Shown: positions 16,217 to 24,930 of the stretch, piece after piece
How the letters are laid out: every line of letters starts with the position of its first letter
How positions within the stretch are numbered: position 1 is the stretch's first letter
NCBI GenBank assembly: GCA_964368875.1
Contig: CAYJDG010000020.1
Location: forward strand, 1 to 37,041
From: CAYJDG01 sp964368875
Lineage (GTDB): Bacteria; Pseudomonadota; Alphaproteobacteria; Micavibrionales; Micavibrionaceae
Length of the DNA stretch: 37,041 nucleotides
Reading direction: 5' to 3'
The notes under the pieces: model-generated
What the model saw: only the letters and a program-made list of their open reading frames with translations
What the model was told of the DNA's origin: nothing
The model's database searches: none
Made by a program: the position numbers and the translations under genes

Positions 16217-17961
16217 GGGATATTATAGACGCTTTTGCGCAGATTTTTAAGAGTGCTTTGGTAGGCAGGAATCTCATATTTCGGGATTGGGTAGTGCATG
16301 CCGGCTTCCAGCAAGTCCAGCGCGTCTTTATAACGCCCCTGTTGAATGAGGATTTCTGAGAGCGCTTTGCGTGAATTGAGGTAGAGCGGGTTATTCTTGA
16401 GGCTCTGGCGCAGGGCCGCGATCTGCAATTCAGGTTTGTCAGGCTCAGTTTTGAGATAATAGGCGGCGAGGAAGAAATCAGGCTGGGCTAGCATGGGATT
16501 GGTTTCGCGGACTTCTTCTATCAGCTTGGGAAGTTCAGGCGGTGGCGGCTCCGGGTTGTTAAGAATAGTTTCTATGACTGAGAGGCGGCAAAACGGAAAG
16601 TGTTTATCCCCACGTAAAATGCAGTTAGCCAGGGCCATGTTTAGGCGTTCTGGATTTTGCGATCCGCGGGCGACGATGACTTCTTTCCACATCGCCAGCG
16701 TCGTGCCGCTCACAAAAGCTGTGCCGAGAAGAAGCAGAAGGGTTGCCAGCATCGGCACCGCAAAACCATAAGATATTTTCTGCGACGAAGTTGGGAGAGA
16801 GGGCGGTAAGATCATGGCGAGCATGCCGGTTGCCATGATCATGAAGGGCACGACATGTAGAGGATAGGCTGTGTGGGCGTTGAACAAGAGCGAGAGCAGG
16901 GCAGCGGCAAATCCGATCTGAAGCGGCTGTAATTCTTTTTGCCGCGCAAGTTTCCAGATACGTACGGCAACATATCCGACGAGTGCATAAAAACAGACTG
17001 CTGCTGGCCAACCGGATTCGACTGCCCACTGCAACGGGTCCATATGAACCCACCACCCGGCGGAGCGCGTGTCGCCCTCGGTCCGAAACAAAGGATAATA
17101 GAGATTAAACGTGCCGAACCCATAGCCAAGCAGAGGATGGTTGAGGCTCATCTCAAAGGCTGTATGCCAGATGGAGAAACGGCTGGTGAAATCTTTGTCG
17201 CCGCCTTCTGCGAACAGCAGGGCAAACCGTTTAAATAATCCGGTATAGACGACCATGCCGATCGCCGCCGCTGAGGCGGCCGCAAGCAACCCGGCAGAAA
17301 GGCGAGTGCGCGGAAAACTGCGCCACGTTAGCAGACCGATCAGTCCAAGACCAAGGCCAGTGCCCAAGAAAGCCGAGCGGCTCTGGGTTGCGATCAGGCC
17401 AGCGCACAGGATAGTGAGACCAGTTAAAAGGGCAAGGCGGATTGGCAATTTAAGATCACGTTGCAGCAAGACAGGGACAAATGGCAGCAGTGACATGCCG
17501 AAATAGACACCTAACATATTAGGATCGAGGAACGGGAACGAGGCACGTGAGCCCCATAATGAATAAGGAATAACGGTGATCTCAAGTATAGCGCCGATAC
17601 CATAGACAGGTCCGGCAATCGCAAAAAACAGCAGAAGACGCTTTTTTACCACCCCCGAAAATTCTGCAGTCCGCCACACCATATAGGAAAGTGGCAAGGC
17701 GCTCATGATCAGGGCTTCAACGCGTGAATTGAAGAAAGCATCAGAATGCAGGACGCTGAGCATCCACAGCGCCCATAATGTGGTCAGGCCAAGCAGAACA
17801 GGATCCTGCAGTGAAATATTGAGCAGACGACCGCTGCCGACCAACCACGCCGCGAGCGCGATAAAGGGCAGGAGAAGAGCCGGATTTGAGGCATCCTGAA
17901 TAAAAATCCCCGCCATAAAGGCAATGATCAGTGCAATCGCAGCTGTGCCTTGCGCCATCAT
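16213..17961 (-). CDS. O-antigen ligase / Wzy_C-type membrane protein with C-terminal TPR-like region
   Basis: A polytopic protein of 582 residues from ATG 17961, which overlaps the kdsB stop by 4 bp. About eleven hydrophobic segments are followed by a hydrophilic C-terminal region. The Wzy_C signature is seen in DKDFTSRFSIWHTAFEMSLNHPLLGYGFGTF and in the conserved His loop WWVHMDPLQWAVESGWPAAV. Residues after about 440 are soluble and helical (NSRKALSEILIQQGRYKDALDLLEAGM), like tetratricopeptide repeats. Family members ligate O-antigen to lipid A-core or polymerise O-units. The link with kdsB supports an LPS role, but polymerase versus ligase cannot be decided. Confidence 0.85.
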   Translation of the reverse strand: MMAQGTAAIALIIAFMAGIFIQDASNPALLLPFIALAAWLVGSGRLLNISLQDPVLLGLTTLWALWMLSVLHSDAFFNSRVEALIMSALPLSYMVWRTAEFSGVVKKRLLLFFAIAGPVYGIGAILEITVIPYSLWGSRASFPFLDPNMLGVYFGMSLLPFVPVLLQRDLKLPIRLALLTGLTILCAGLIATQSRSAFLGTGLGLGLIGLLTWRSFPRTRLSAGLLAAASAAAIGMVVYTGLFKRFALLFAEGGDKDFTSRFSIWHTAFEMSLNHPLLGYGFGTFNLYYPLFRTEGDTRSAGWWVHMDPLQWAVESGWPAAVCFYALVGYVAVRIWKLARQKELQPLQIGFAAALLSLLFNAHTAYPLHVVPFMIMATGMLAMILPPSLPTSSQKISYGFAVPMLATLLLLLGTAFVSGTTLAMWKEVIVARGSQNPERLNMALANCILRGDKHFPFCRLSVIETILNNPEPPPPELPKLIEEVRETNPMLAQPDFFLAAYYLKTEPDKPELQIAALRQSLKNNPLYLNSRKALSEILIQQGRYKDALDLLEAGMHYPIPKYEIPAYQSTLKNLRKSVYNIP

Positions 17962-18758
17962 GATGCCAGCAGGGCCTCGGCACGCGCGAGATCTTCGGGG
18001 GAGTCGATGCCAGTCATCGCAGGGCGTCCGCGATACTCGACCTCGACACACTGGATGGTCATGCCGTTCTCGAGCGCGCGCAACTGTTCAAGACCTTCAA
18101 GGTCTTCGTAATGTCCGGCTAGCAGTGTCACGTATTTTTCGAGCGTGCTGAATTCATATCCATAAAGGCCAATATGGCGATAGACGGGTGAGAGCGCAGA
18201 CATGGCGCGGAGATCTTTTTCCTTGCGGATCGCCGGAATGATGTTTTTGGAAAACCAGAGGGCTTCTTTCCCAGCGTTCATAACCACGGTCGTGCCGCTA
18301 AACGGGGTTTGAGCTTTACTGGCGCGCAGGGCATCAAGCTCCTGCCAGCTTAAGCGGACGACCGGGGTAATGATCGTCGATAATTTTTTGTAATAACTTT
18401 CCAGCATCGCCGAAACGAAATCAGGCGGGGTGAGGGGCGCGTCCCCTTGCAGGTTGATAACGAATTCAGGGCGCGGAGAAATTTTTTGGGCTGCGTCCCG
18501 CACGCGGTCCGTTCCGGTCGGGCAATCTGGCGACGTCATGATGCACTCGACCCCGAGCGAAGTTGCAAGGTCGGCTATGCGCTGGTCATCGCTGGTCACA
18601 TATACGCCAATATTATCCCATTGCGCCGCTGCGGCGCGAGCGACTTTGACCACGTGCGCTAGAACAGGCTCACCTGCAAGGAGCGCCAGAGGCTTCCCCG
18701 GAAAGCGCGTCGAGGCATACCGGGCCGGAATAATAATGGCGACGCGGGCGTTCATCAT
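17958..18758 (-). CDS. kdsB: 3-deoxy-manno-octulosonate cytidylyltransferase (CMP-KDO synthetase)
   Basis: Activates KDO with CTP for the LPS inner core. The 266-residue protein shows IIIPARYASTRFPGKPLALLAG at the N-terminus, CPTGTDRVRDAA, the metal and substrate motif NLQGDAPLTPPDF (usually NLQGDEPL), HIGLYGYEFSTLEKYV and EGLEQLRALENGMTIQC. The Asp in GIDSPEDLARAE near the end is also typical. It overlaps yejA upstream by 4 bp and the O-antigen ligase-like gene downstream by 4 bp. The NLQGDEP glutamate is replaced by alanine, a small departure worth noting. Other CMP-sugar synthetases of the family are a less likely identity. Confidence 0.9.
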   Translation of the reverse strand: MMNARVAIIIPARYASTRFPGKPLALLAGEPVLAHVVKVARAAAAQWDNIGVYVTSDDQRIADLATSLGVECIMTSPDCPTGTDRVRDAAQKISPRPEFVINLQGDAPLTPPDFVSAMLESYYKKLSTIITPVVRLSWQELDALRASKAQTPFSGTTVVMNAGKEALWFSKNIIPAIRKEKDLRAMSALSPVYRHIGLYGYEFSTLEKYVTLLAGHYEDLEGLEQLRALENGMTIQCVEVEYRGRPAMTGIDSPEDLARAEALLAS

Positions 18759-20569
18759 TTTACCGTTTGCGAAGCAGGATCAACCCACCACGTATCTGAG
18801 ATGGCAGGCGTGAGGCCGGACATGGTTTTCGGGTGCTGAAGTTTTTTCCACCATGCAAGGCGCCATGCACCGAAATACCAATGTGGAATGACGTAATGAT
18901 TCCACAGCAGAACCCGGTCAAGCGCATGGCAGCGGGCCTCAAGCTCAGCGCGATCAGGGGCATTGATGATCATTTCAATCAGTTCATCAATTACAGTGTC
19001 TTTGATGCCGATAAGATTACGGGAGCCGGGAAGGTCGGCTTTGGCAGAAGACCAGAAATCGCGTTGTTCGTTACCCGGGCTGTCGGATTGTCCGATCACC
19101 GAAGTCGTCATATCGAAATCGAAGTTCTGCATCCGGTTTTCGTACTGGGCATCATCGATCACGCGGTATGTCGCAAGCACACCAAGACGCTTCAGGTTTT
19201 GAATAAAGGGGCTGGTCCAGCGCTCAAAGGCCGGGTTGCTGTCGATGATTTCAAAGGTCAGGCGGACGCCCTTGTCGTTGACGCGGACGCCGTCCTTGCC
19301 AAGTTTATAACCAGCCTCTTCGAGAATTTTTGCCGCTTCGCGCATGTTATCACGGTTGTTGCCGCTGCCGTCTGTTTTTGGCGGGTTATATTCAGTGGTG
19401 AAGACTTCGGCAGGTATTTTATCTTTATACTTCTCAAGGATTTCCAGCTCACGCCCCGTAGGCAGCCCTTTCGAGGCGAGAGGCGAGTTTTCAAAGTAGC
19501 TGTTCGTTCTTGTATAGGCACCATAAGCAAACTGCTTATTCGACCAATCGAAGTCGAAAGCATAGGCCAGGGCCTTGCGCACTTGCGGGTCTTTGAAAAC
19601 GTCACGGCGCACATTAAAGAGAAACCCTTGCATACCCGATGGGCGGGTATTGGGGATTTCTTCTTTGATAACGCGACCATCCTTAACCGGCGGGGCGTTG
19701 TATGCAGTTTCCCAGAGCTTGGCGACGTTCTCCTGAATGATATCGAACTGACCGCCAAAAAATGCTTCGAGCGCAACGTTGCTGTCACGGTAGTAGGTAT
19801 AGATGATTTTATCGAAGTTATAGCGTCCTTTATTGACCGGTAGGTCTTTGCCCCACCAATTAGGATCACGCACATATTGAACGGAGCGCCCCGGCAGAAC
19901 CTTGTCAACTTTATAGGCGCCGCTGCCTAGCGGAGGTGTAAGGGTGGTTTCGCCGAATTTACGACCTTCGGCAGTCCAGTAATGTTTTGGAAGTACGGGA
20001 AGTTGACCGATGATCAAAGCCAACTCGCGGTTCTCGTTGGATTTGAAATTGAACTTCACCCGGGTGGGCGTTTCAGCGACAACCTCCTTCACGTCACCAT
20101 AATAAGCTTTAAAGAACGGTGTGCCGTCTTTCATGAATGTATTAAAGGTCCAGACCACATCCTCGGCGGTGATCTGCTTACCATCTTGAAATTTCGCGAG
20201 CGGATTCAGATTAAATGCAACCCAGCTATTGTCTTTCGCCTGTTCAACCGTTTGCGCAATCAGTCCGTATTCAGAGAACGGCTCATCATAGGATTGCTCC
20301 ATCAGGCTGTCATAAAGCAGGTTTTGCCCAAGCATGGTCATGCCGCCAGCCGGGACACCCTTGACGATAAACGGGTTAAGGCTGTCGAAGGTGCCGACTG
20401 CAGAGAGATTGAGCGTGCCACCTTTGGGTGCGTCAGGGTTCACGTACTCAAAGTTTTTGAAATCAGCCGGGTATTTAAGATCACCATGCAAGGCAAAACC
20501 ATGCGCCGCAGGTTCGGCGAAGGCGGTTCCGGTGCTGAGCAGGAGCAGGGCGGCAACAAGTTTCATCAT
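18755..20569 (-). CDS. yejA: Periplasmic peptide-binding protein YejA
   Basis: Substrate-binding component of the Yej peptide importer. It has a signal peptide (MMKLVAALLLLSTGTAFA, cleavage before EPAAHGFALHG) and the SBP_bac_5 fold: YVNPDAPKGGTLNLSAVGTFDSLNPF, FQDGKQITAEDVVWTFNTF, PLGSGAYKV, YVRDPNWWGKDLPVNKGRYNFD, FLFNVRRDVFKDPQVRKALAYAFDFDW and the C-terminal HYVIPHWYFGAWRLAWW. These are typical of YejA. A GTG at 20578 would overlap the HAD gene by 4 bp (GTGA). ATG 20569 or 20566 gives a cleaner signal peptide, so the start is uncertain by three codons. It is followed by kdsB with a 4-bp overlap, not by yejB. Confidence 0.94.
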   Translation of the reverse strand: MMKLVAALLLLSTGTAFAEPAAHGFALHGDLKYPADFKNFEYVNPDAPKGGTLNLSAVGTFDSLNPFIVKGVPAGGMTMLGQNLLYDSLMEQSYDEPFSEYGLIAQTVEQAKDNSWVAFNLNPLAKFQDGKQITAEDVVWTFNTFMKDGTPFFKAYYGDVKEVVAETPTRVKFNFKSNENRELALIIGQLPVLPKHYWTAEGRKFGETTLTPPLGSGAYKVDKVLPGRSVQYVRDPNWWGKDLPVNKGRYNFDKIIYTYYRDSNVALEAFFGGQFDIIQENVAKLWETAYNAPPVKDGRVIKEEIPNTRPSGMQGFLFNVRRDVFKDPQVRKALAYAFDFDWSNKQFAYGAYTRTNSYFENSPLASKGLPTGRELEILEKYKDKIPAEVFTTEYNPPKTDGSGNNRDNMREAAKILEEAGYKLGKDGVRVNDKGVRLTFEIIDSNPAFERWTSPFIQNLKRLGVLATYRVIDDAQYENRMQNFDFDMTTSVIGQSDSPGNEQRDFWSSAKADLPGSRNLIGIKDTVIDELIEMIINAPDRAELEARCHALDRVLLWNHYVIPHWYFGAWRLAWWKKLQHPKTMSGLTPAISDTWWVDPASQTVK

Positions 20570-20574
20570 GGCAA

Positions 20575-21429
20575 TCACCAGCAGAGTTGGGTCAGAGTGG
20601 CTGTGGGTTTATAGGGGCTTATTGTGAGGGTTTCCGCTACGCGGTCAAGGTCCGGCTGGGCGGGTTGCGCACTTAACCGCAGCTCTTCCCAATGAATCCC
20701 GGATAAAACCCAGATTGAGGAAAATCCCATCCGGTTCGCACCCTGAATATCGGTGTGCAGGGCATCGCCCATGGCGCAGATATGCCCCGGATCGCCGACA
20801 AGGCCGAGCGCGATTTCATAAACCGACGGATGAGGCTTGCCGTGGTACGTAACTTTCCCGCCCTGGTTCTCATACCACGCGGCGTAAGTCCCGGCGCAGA
20901 TGAATGAATCGGGACCGATATGCACGACCATATCCGGGTTCGCGCACAGCATCGGCTTACCGAACTGCAGGGCGCGGGAGAGATTATCGTAGATGACGGT
21001 GTCGTTCTCTGCGGTCATGCCGGCAATGGCATTGATAATCAGATCAGCGTCAGCAGGGTCGTCAACCCTTACAAGGTTGCAATCCGACATAAAGGACACA
21101 AAGTTATCCTTCCCTGTGAACCAGATTTTTGTGCCCTGATGATTGAGGTGCAGGTCTTCCTGCGCTGCCAAGCCAGCCGTCGCGATATGCTGATAAAGAG
21201 TTCTTTCAAGGCCAAGACGATGAAGGTCGGCTGCGACTTCATCGGGCAGGCGCGGCGTGTTGGAGACAAGGCAAATCTCTTTGTTTGCGGCATTCAGTTC
21301 CCGTAAGGCTTCAATCGTACCGGGATAAAGCTCGACGCCGTTGTGCAAAAGCCCGAAAATATCGAGCAGGAATGTATCAAAGCTCTCGGCGATCTCGCGC
21401 AGACCGGAGACGTGCGGTATTCCGCTCAT
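20575..21429 (-). CDS. HAD-superfamily class IIA hydrolase (TIGR01459-like)
   Basis: A 284-residue sugar-phosphatase-like HAD protein. Motif I is LLDIFGLLHNG with the nucleophile D23; the usual second Asp is replaced by Phe25, as in the TIGR01459 group, where this motif reads DxWG. Motif II is SNTPR, motif III GKPHPSVYEIAL, and motif IV MGDALHTDIQGANRMGF. The cap is of the C2 type. The start shares one base with the tipF-like stop (TGATG). The real substrate is unknown. It is translationally linked to yejA downstream. Confidence 0.88.
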   Translation of the reverse strand: MSGIPHVSGLREIAESFDTFLLDIFGLLHNGVELYPGTIEALRELNAANKEICLVSNTPRLPDEVAADLHRLGLERTLYQHIATAGLAAQEDLHLNHQGTKIWFTGKDNFVSFMSDCNLVRVDDPADADLIINAIAGMTAENDTVIYDNLSRALQFGKPMLCANPDMVVHIGPDSFICAGTYAAWYENQGGKVTYHGKPHPSVYEIALGLVGDPGHICAMGDALHTDIQGANRMGFSSIWVLSGIHWEELRLSAQPAQPDLDRVAETLTISPYKPTATLTQLCW

Positions 21430-22730
21430 CAGGCCGTTTTCCGGGAACGGTAGGCAATCTCAAGATCAGGTTTGCCGAACAGGAAGCCTTCGCCGTAATC
21501 GATTTCGAAATCGAGTAATTCTTTGAGATCGCGCTCTGTTTCAAGCCGCTCAACGATCAGCGTCACACCGACCTTGAGCAGGTTGGCTTTAAACCGCTGG
21601 ACGATTTCAACGCCATCATGGGCATCGCCCATCTGGAGAAGGCGTGTGCCATCGATTTTAAGGAAGCGGATATTGAGATCGCGCAGGGCGGCCATATCTA
21701 TCTGGGTGTTCTCAACATGATCAAGGGAAAAGGAGCATCCGACTTTGGCAAGTCCCTTCATCACGGCCAGGTATGGCGGCGTCAGCGCGGCAAATTCTTT
21801 TTGCTGTAATTCAAAAATCAGATGCGGCGCAAGGTCACGGTTGTTCTTCAGGAAGTTCAACAGATCGCCCATGAAGTTCATGCTTTTGAGCGTACGCGAG
21901 GAAATATTCAGGAAGTACCCAATCTCGGCATCGCGGCGCGCATCGGCACGGATGCTTTCAAGCGCGTGTTGCAGAAGAATGTGATCAACTTCACTGATCA
22001 AGGTTTCCTGCTCGGCGAGATGACGGTACTGCTCAGCAGGGAGGTAGACACCTGCGCGCGCGCGAATACGGGCGAACAATTCAAGATAAGCCAGCCGCCG
22101 TGATGGAAGGCGCACGATAGGCTGGGCGAAAGTCTCGATGCGATCATGCTGGACAGCATGATGCAGCAGCTCGGCAATCACTGGTTCACTAAATTTCGGC
22201 GCCGGGGCCGTCGTATCGCCAGCTTTGTCAGAAGCGCGTGGAGGAGGGTTCATGTTGGCCATTCTGGCTGCTGCCATCAGTTGCAGTTCTTCGAAATTCT
22301 TTGGCCCGGTCGCTGGTTTAGGGCGCTGCGTCATGCGGCTCATCGACTCTTGCGCCCGCTTCACCAGCGGCTGCACCTTGCGCACGCCGAGTGTCTCTTC
22401 GAGTTTGCGTGCCTGCTGCTGTAATGAGCGTGCAGTCACGGCCATATCATCTTTAAGGAGTTCGACATCGTGGCGGGTTTTGATGATATCGCGGGCCATG
22501 CTGTCATGCTGCTGGTTAATCACGACGAGTTTTTCTTCGATATTATTTTGTTCATACCGGTTGCGCACTGCCTCATAACCAACAGTACCAGCAAGCGTCA
22601 GCAGGCCAGCCACGGTCCCTGCGTAGCCGCCGCCGAAAAATGTTCCGACAGCCGCCGTGGTCAAGATCGTGCCGCCCCCATAAAGGATGAGCCATAAGGT
22701 CGGATGGGTGACGAACTTTTCCATGAACAT
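21429..22730 (-). CDS. TipF-like membrane-anchored degenerate EAL-domain protein
   Basis: 433 residues: two hydrophobic segments (about 11-31 and 33-52), a coiled coil (about 58-118), a Pro-rich linker (135-180) and an EAL domain (about 181-425). This is the layout of TipF, the c-di-GMP receptor needed for flagellum placement in Caulobacter. In the EAL domain E217 (YLELFARIR), N275, E307, K358 and E394/E397 are kept. The metal-binding LDDFG motif is LDHVEN (D337, His338), and the late QGYLFG is GEGFLFG (Glu414). Phosphodiesterase activity is therefore doubtful, which fits a c-di-GMP-binding role. It lies 18 bp after pyrD. The name TipF rests on architecture and residues, not on a search. Confidence 0.78.
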   Translation of the reverse strand: MFMEKFVTHPTLWLILYGGGTILTTAAVGTFFGGGYAGTVAGLLTLAGTVGYEAVRNRYEQNNIEEKLVVINQQHDSMARDIIKTRHDVELLKDDMAVTARSLQQQARKLEETLGVRKVQPLVKRAQESMSRMTQRPKPATGPKNFEELQLMAAARMANMNPPPRASDKAGDTTAPAPKFSEPVIAELLHHAVQHDRIETFAQPIVRLPSRRLAYLELFARIRARAGVYLPAEQYRHLAEQETLISEVDHILLQHALESIRADARRDAEIGYFLNISSRTLKSMNFMGDLLNFLKNNRDLAPHLIFELQQKEFAALTPPYLAVMKGLAKVGCSFSLDHVENTQIDMAALRDLNIRFLKIDGTRLLQMGDAHDGVEIVQRFKANLLKVGVTLIVERLETERDLKELLDFEIDYGEGFLFGKPDLEIAYRSRKTA

Positions 22731-22748
22731 GGGTATCAGTCTTACTCG

Positions 22749-23828
22749 CTAAATATCTTCCCGGTGATCCGCACCGACGGCTTCGGAAATGTGGCTGAAG
22801 CCGTCCGCCTGAATCAGCTCAAGCAATTCGAGGTTTATTTTACGGATTAATTCCGGCCCATGGAAGACCAAACCGCTATAAACCTGTACCAAAGAGGCTC
22901 CGGCGCGGATTTTTGTGTACGCATCGAGGCCGTTCATGATGCCGCCCGCCCCTACAATCGGCAATTGGCCTTTGGTGAGGGCATAAAAGCGACGGATGGC
23001 ACCCGTGCTGATGTCGGTCAGCGGTGCTCCGCTCAGACCACCTTTTTCGGCGGTGAAGTCCGCAGGCAGGTCATCGGGCCGATAAAGCGTCGTATTGGTC
23101 AGGATGACGCCTTCGACCTTATGCAGAGTGAGAACTTCAGCTATCTCAACCATCTGCTCATCAGTCAGATCAGGCGAAAGTTTCACCAGTACCGGCGGCG
23201 GATTGAAGCCGCAGGATTTTTGCCGTTCATCCATGATGGCGGCGAGCAGATCGCTGAGCGGTTCTTTCTGTTGCAGGTTGCGCAGGCCCGGCGTGTTCGG
23301 CGACGAAATATTGATGGTCAGATAATCGGCCATGCCGCCGAGCGAGCGGATCAGGCCCGTGTAATCACTGGCTGGATCGGTCTGCTCTTTGTTCATGCCG
23401 ATATTCAGGCCCACGACACCTTCGGGATGCGGGCGCTTTGCCAGAAATTTCTGCAGATTATCTTTGAACTTCGCAACACCGATACTCGGGAAACCCATGC
23501 GGTTTATGACGGCTTCTGAATGGGGAAGGCGAAACACACGCGGACGCGGATTGCCATCCTGGGGTTTCGGTGTGACAGTTCCGGCTTCGACAAAGCCAAA
23601 CCCCATGCCGAGCATCTGCGCGATCACTTCGGCGTTTTTATCGAACCCGGCAGCAAGTCCCACCGGATTAGGGAAGTTGCGGTTCCACAGCGTCACGCGC
23701 AAGGCTGGATTGCTGACACGCTTGGGATATGGCACGACACCAAGCTTCAGGGCTTTGAGAGTCAATTGATGCGCATTTTCAGCATCAAGGCTGAAGAAAA
23801 ACGGACGGGCGAGGGCGTACAGGGTCAT
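22749..23828 (-). CDS. pyrD: Dihydroorotate dehydrogenase (quinone), class 2
   Basis: Oxidises dihydroorotate to orotate at the membrane with quinone as acceptor, in pyrimidine synthesis. The class 2 N-terminal membrane-associated helix is present (YALARPFFFSLDAENAHQLTLKAL), followed by NPVGLAAGFDKNAE, the FMN-binding VEAGTVTPKPQDGNPRPR, NRMGFPS, the catalytic serine region TINISSPNTPGLRNLQ, VLVKLSPD, TNTTLYRP, GGLSGAPL and VGAGGI. The ATG at 23828 gives 359 residues; a GTG two codons earlier (23834) is possible. A TATAAT-like -10 lies at 23907-23902 on the minus strand. It appears to be the first gene of a long minus-strand operon. Confidence 0.97.
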   Translation of the reverse strand: MTLYALARPFFFSLDAENAHQLTLKALKLGVVPYPKRVSNPALRVTLWNRNFPNPVGLAAGFDKNAEVIAQMLGMGFGFVEAGTVTPKPQDGNPRPRVFRLPHSEAVINRMGFPSIGVAKFKDNLQKFLAKRPHPEGVVGLNIGMNKEQTDPASDYTGLIRSLGGMADYLTINISSPNTPGLRNLQQKEPLSDLLAAIMDERQKSCGFNPPPVLVKLSPDLTDEQMVEIAEVLTLHKVEGVILTNTTLYRPDDLPADFTAEKGGLSGAPLTDISTGAIRRFYALTKGQLPIVGAGGIMNGLDAYTKIRAGASLVQVYSGLVFHGPELIRKINLELLELIQADGFSHISEAVGADHREDI

Positions 23829-23920
23829 GATCACGGATAATGGTCAATCCGCCCCCATGAGGCAAGGCGCAGGGCAGCTCTCGCGCACAGAAAAACATGA
23901 TATTATAAAGAGATAGCACG

Positions 23921-23948
23921 TTGACATAATTTAATTGCCCTGTATTGA
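23921..23948 (+). promoter_or_regulatory. Possible promoter for a leaderless flavoprotein mRNA
   Basis: A perfect TTGACA (23921-23926) is followed after 16 bases by TATTGA (23943-23948). The ATG at 23956 is 8 bases after the -10, and no ribosome-binding sequence precedes it. This fits a leaderless transcript. Confidence 0.35.
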
Positions 23949-23955
23949 TCCAGAC

Positions 23956-24930
23956 ATGACCCCCGATGTAGTCATCATAGGTGCCGGAGCTGCCGGACTG
24001 ATGTGCGCGTTGACCGCCGGACAGCGCGGGCGCAGCGTCGTTGTCATCGAGCACACCGCCAATATCGCCGAAAAAATCCGTATCTCCGGAGGCGGGCGGT
24101 GCAATTTCACCAACCTCCATTGCGCGCCTGACAGGTACCTGTCAGAAAACCCCCATTTTTGTCGCTCCGCTCTCAGTCGCTATACCCAGCAAGACTTTAT
24201 CGCGCTGGTCGACCGCCACAATATCGCGTGGCACGAAAAGACTCTCGGGCAATTGTTCTGCGATAACTCCGCAAACGATATCATCCAGATGTTGCTGGAT
24301 GAATGCGCCGAAGCTGGCGTGGTGATCAAGACACAAACCACCGTCGAGAAAATCAGCAAAGCTGACCTATACGAAATTTCCACATCGGGCGGGATGATCA
24401 CAGCGCAGTCGTTAGTAATTGCCTGCGGGGGGCTGTCCATTCCGAAGATTGGGGCCACACCATTTGGCTATGAAGTTGCTAAACAGTTTGGTCTGAAGAT
24501 TGTACAAACGCGGGCAGGGCTAGTGCCGCTCACGTTTGATCCAAGTGTGCTTGAGCAAACGAAAGATTTGAGCGGTGTCGCCGTCGATCCGGTCGATATG
24601 AAAGCGAAAAGTGGGAAAGTTTTTAATGAGGCGTTGCTTTTCACTCATCGCGGCATCAGCGGCCCATCGGTATTACAAATTTCGTCATACTGGAANNNNN
24701 NNNNNNNNNNNNNNNNNNNNNNNNNNNNNNNNNNNNNNNNNNNNNNNNNNNNNNNNNNNNNNNNNNNNNNNNNNNNNNNNNNNNNNNNNNNNNNNTCAAA
24801 AACGATGGAAGCGAAAAACGTACCCGGATTATATTTCATCGGCGAAGTCGTCGATGTCACCGGGCATTTGGGCGGGTTCAATTTTCAGTGGGCATGGTCG
24901 TCCGGCTGGTGCGCGGGACAAGTTGTCTAG
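23956..24930 (+). CDS. HI0933/BaiN-type FAD-dependent oxidoreductase, interrupted by an assembly gap
   Basis: N-terminal FAD dinucleotide fold VVIIGAGAAGLMCAL, then VIEHTANIAEKIRISGGGRCNFTN, the diagnostic motif of the HI0933/YhiN family. Later come VIACGGLSIPKIGATPFGYEVA, RAGLVPLTF, LLFTHRGISGPSVLQISSYW and, after the gap, PGLYFIGEVVDVTGHLGGFNFQWAWSSGWCAGQ. The family is usually about 390-400 residues. Here the known sequence plus 100 N gives 324 codons, so roughly 70 residues are probably missing and the true gap is longer than 100 bases. The same frame resumes after the gap by chance or because the real gap keeps frame. Its 3' end overlaps the convergent orphan gene by 4 bp. The cellular role of this family is not settled. 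Confidence 0.9.
   Translation: MTPDVVIIGAGAAGLMCALTAGQRGRSVVVIEHTANIAEKIRISGGGRCNFTNLHCAPDRYLSENPHFCRSALSRYTQQDFIALVDRHNIAWHEKTLGQLFCDNSANDIIQMLLDECAEAGVVIKTQTTVEKISKADLYEISTSGGMITAQSLVIACGGLSIPKIGATPFGYEVAKQFGLKIVQTRAGLVPLTFDPSVLEQTKDLSGVAVDPVDMKAKSGKVFNEALLFTHRGISGPSVLQISSYWXXXXXXXXXXXXXXXXXXXXXXXXXXXXXXXXXXSKTMEAKNVPGLYFIGEVVDVTGHLGGFNFQWAWSSGWCAGQVV
24696..24795. other. Assembly gap of 100 N
   Basis: Exactly 100 consecutive N, the conventional placeholder for a scaffold gap of unknown length. It falls inside the flavoprotein gene. Confidence 0.98.

Noticed and set aside
18833..19843. 336-codon plus-strand open frame opposite yejA
   Set aside because: YejA is certain on the minus strand. 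The antisense frame is a by-product of GC-rich codon bias.
22860..23519. 219-codon plus-strand frame opposite pyrD
   Set aside because: Antisense to a well-conserved enzyme, with no recognisable feature.
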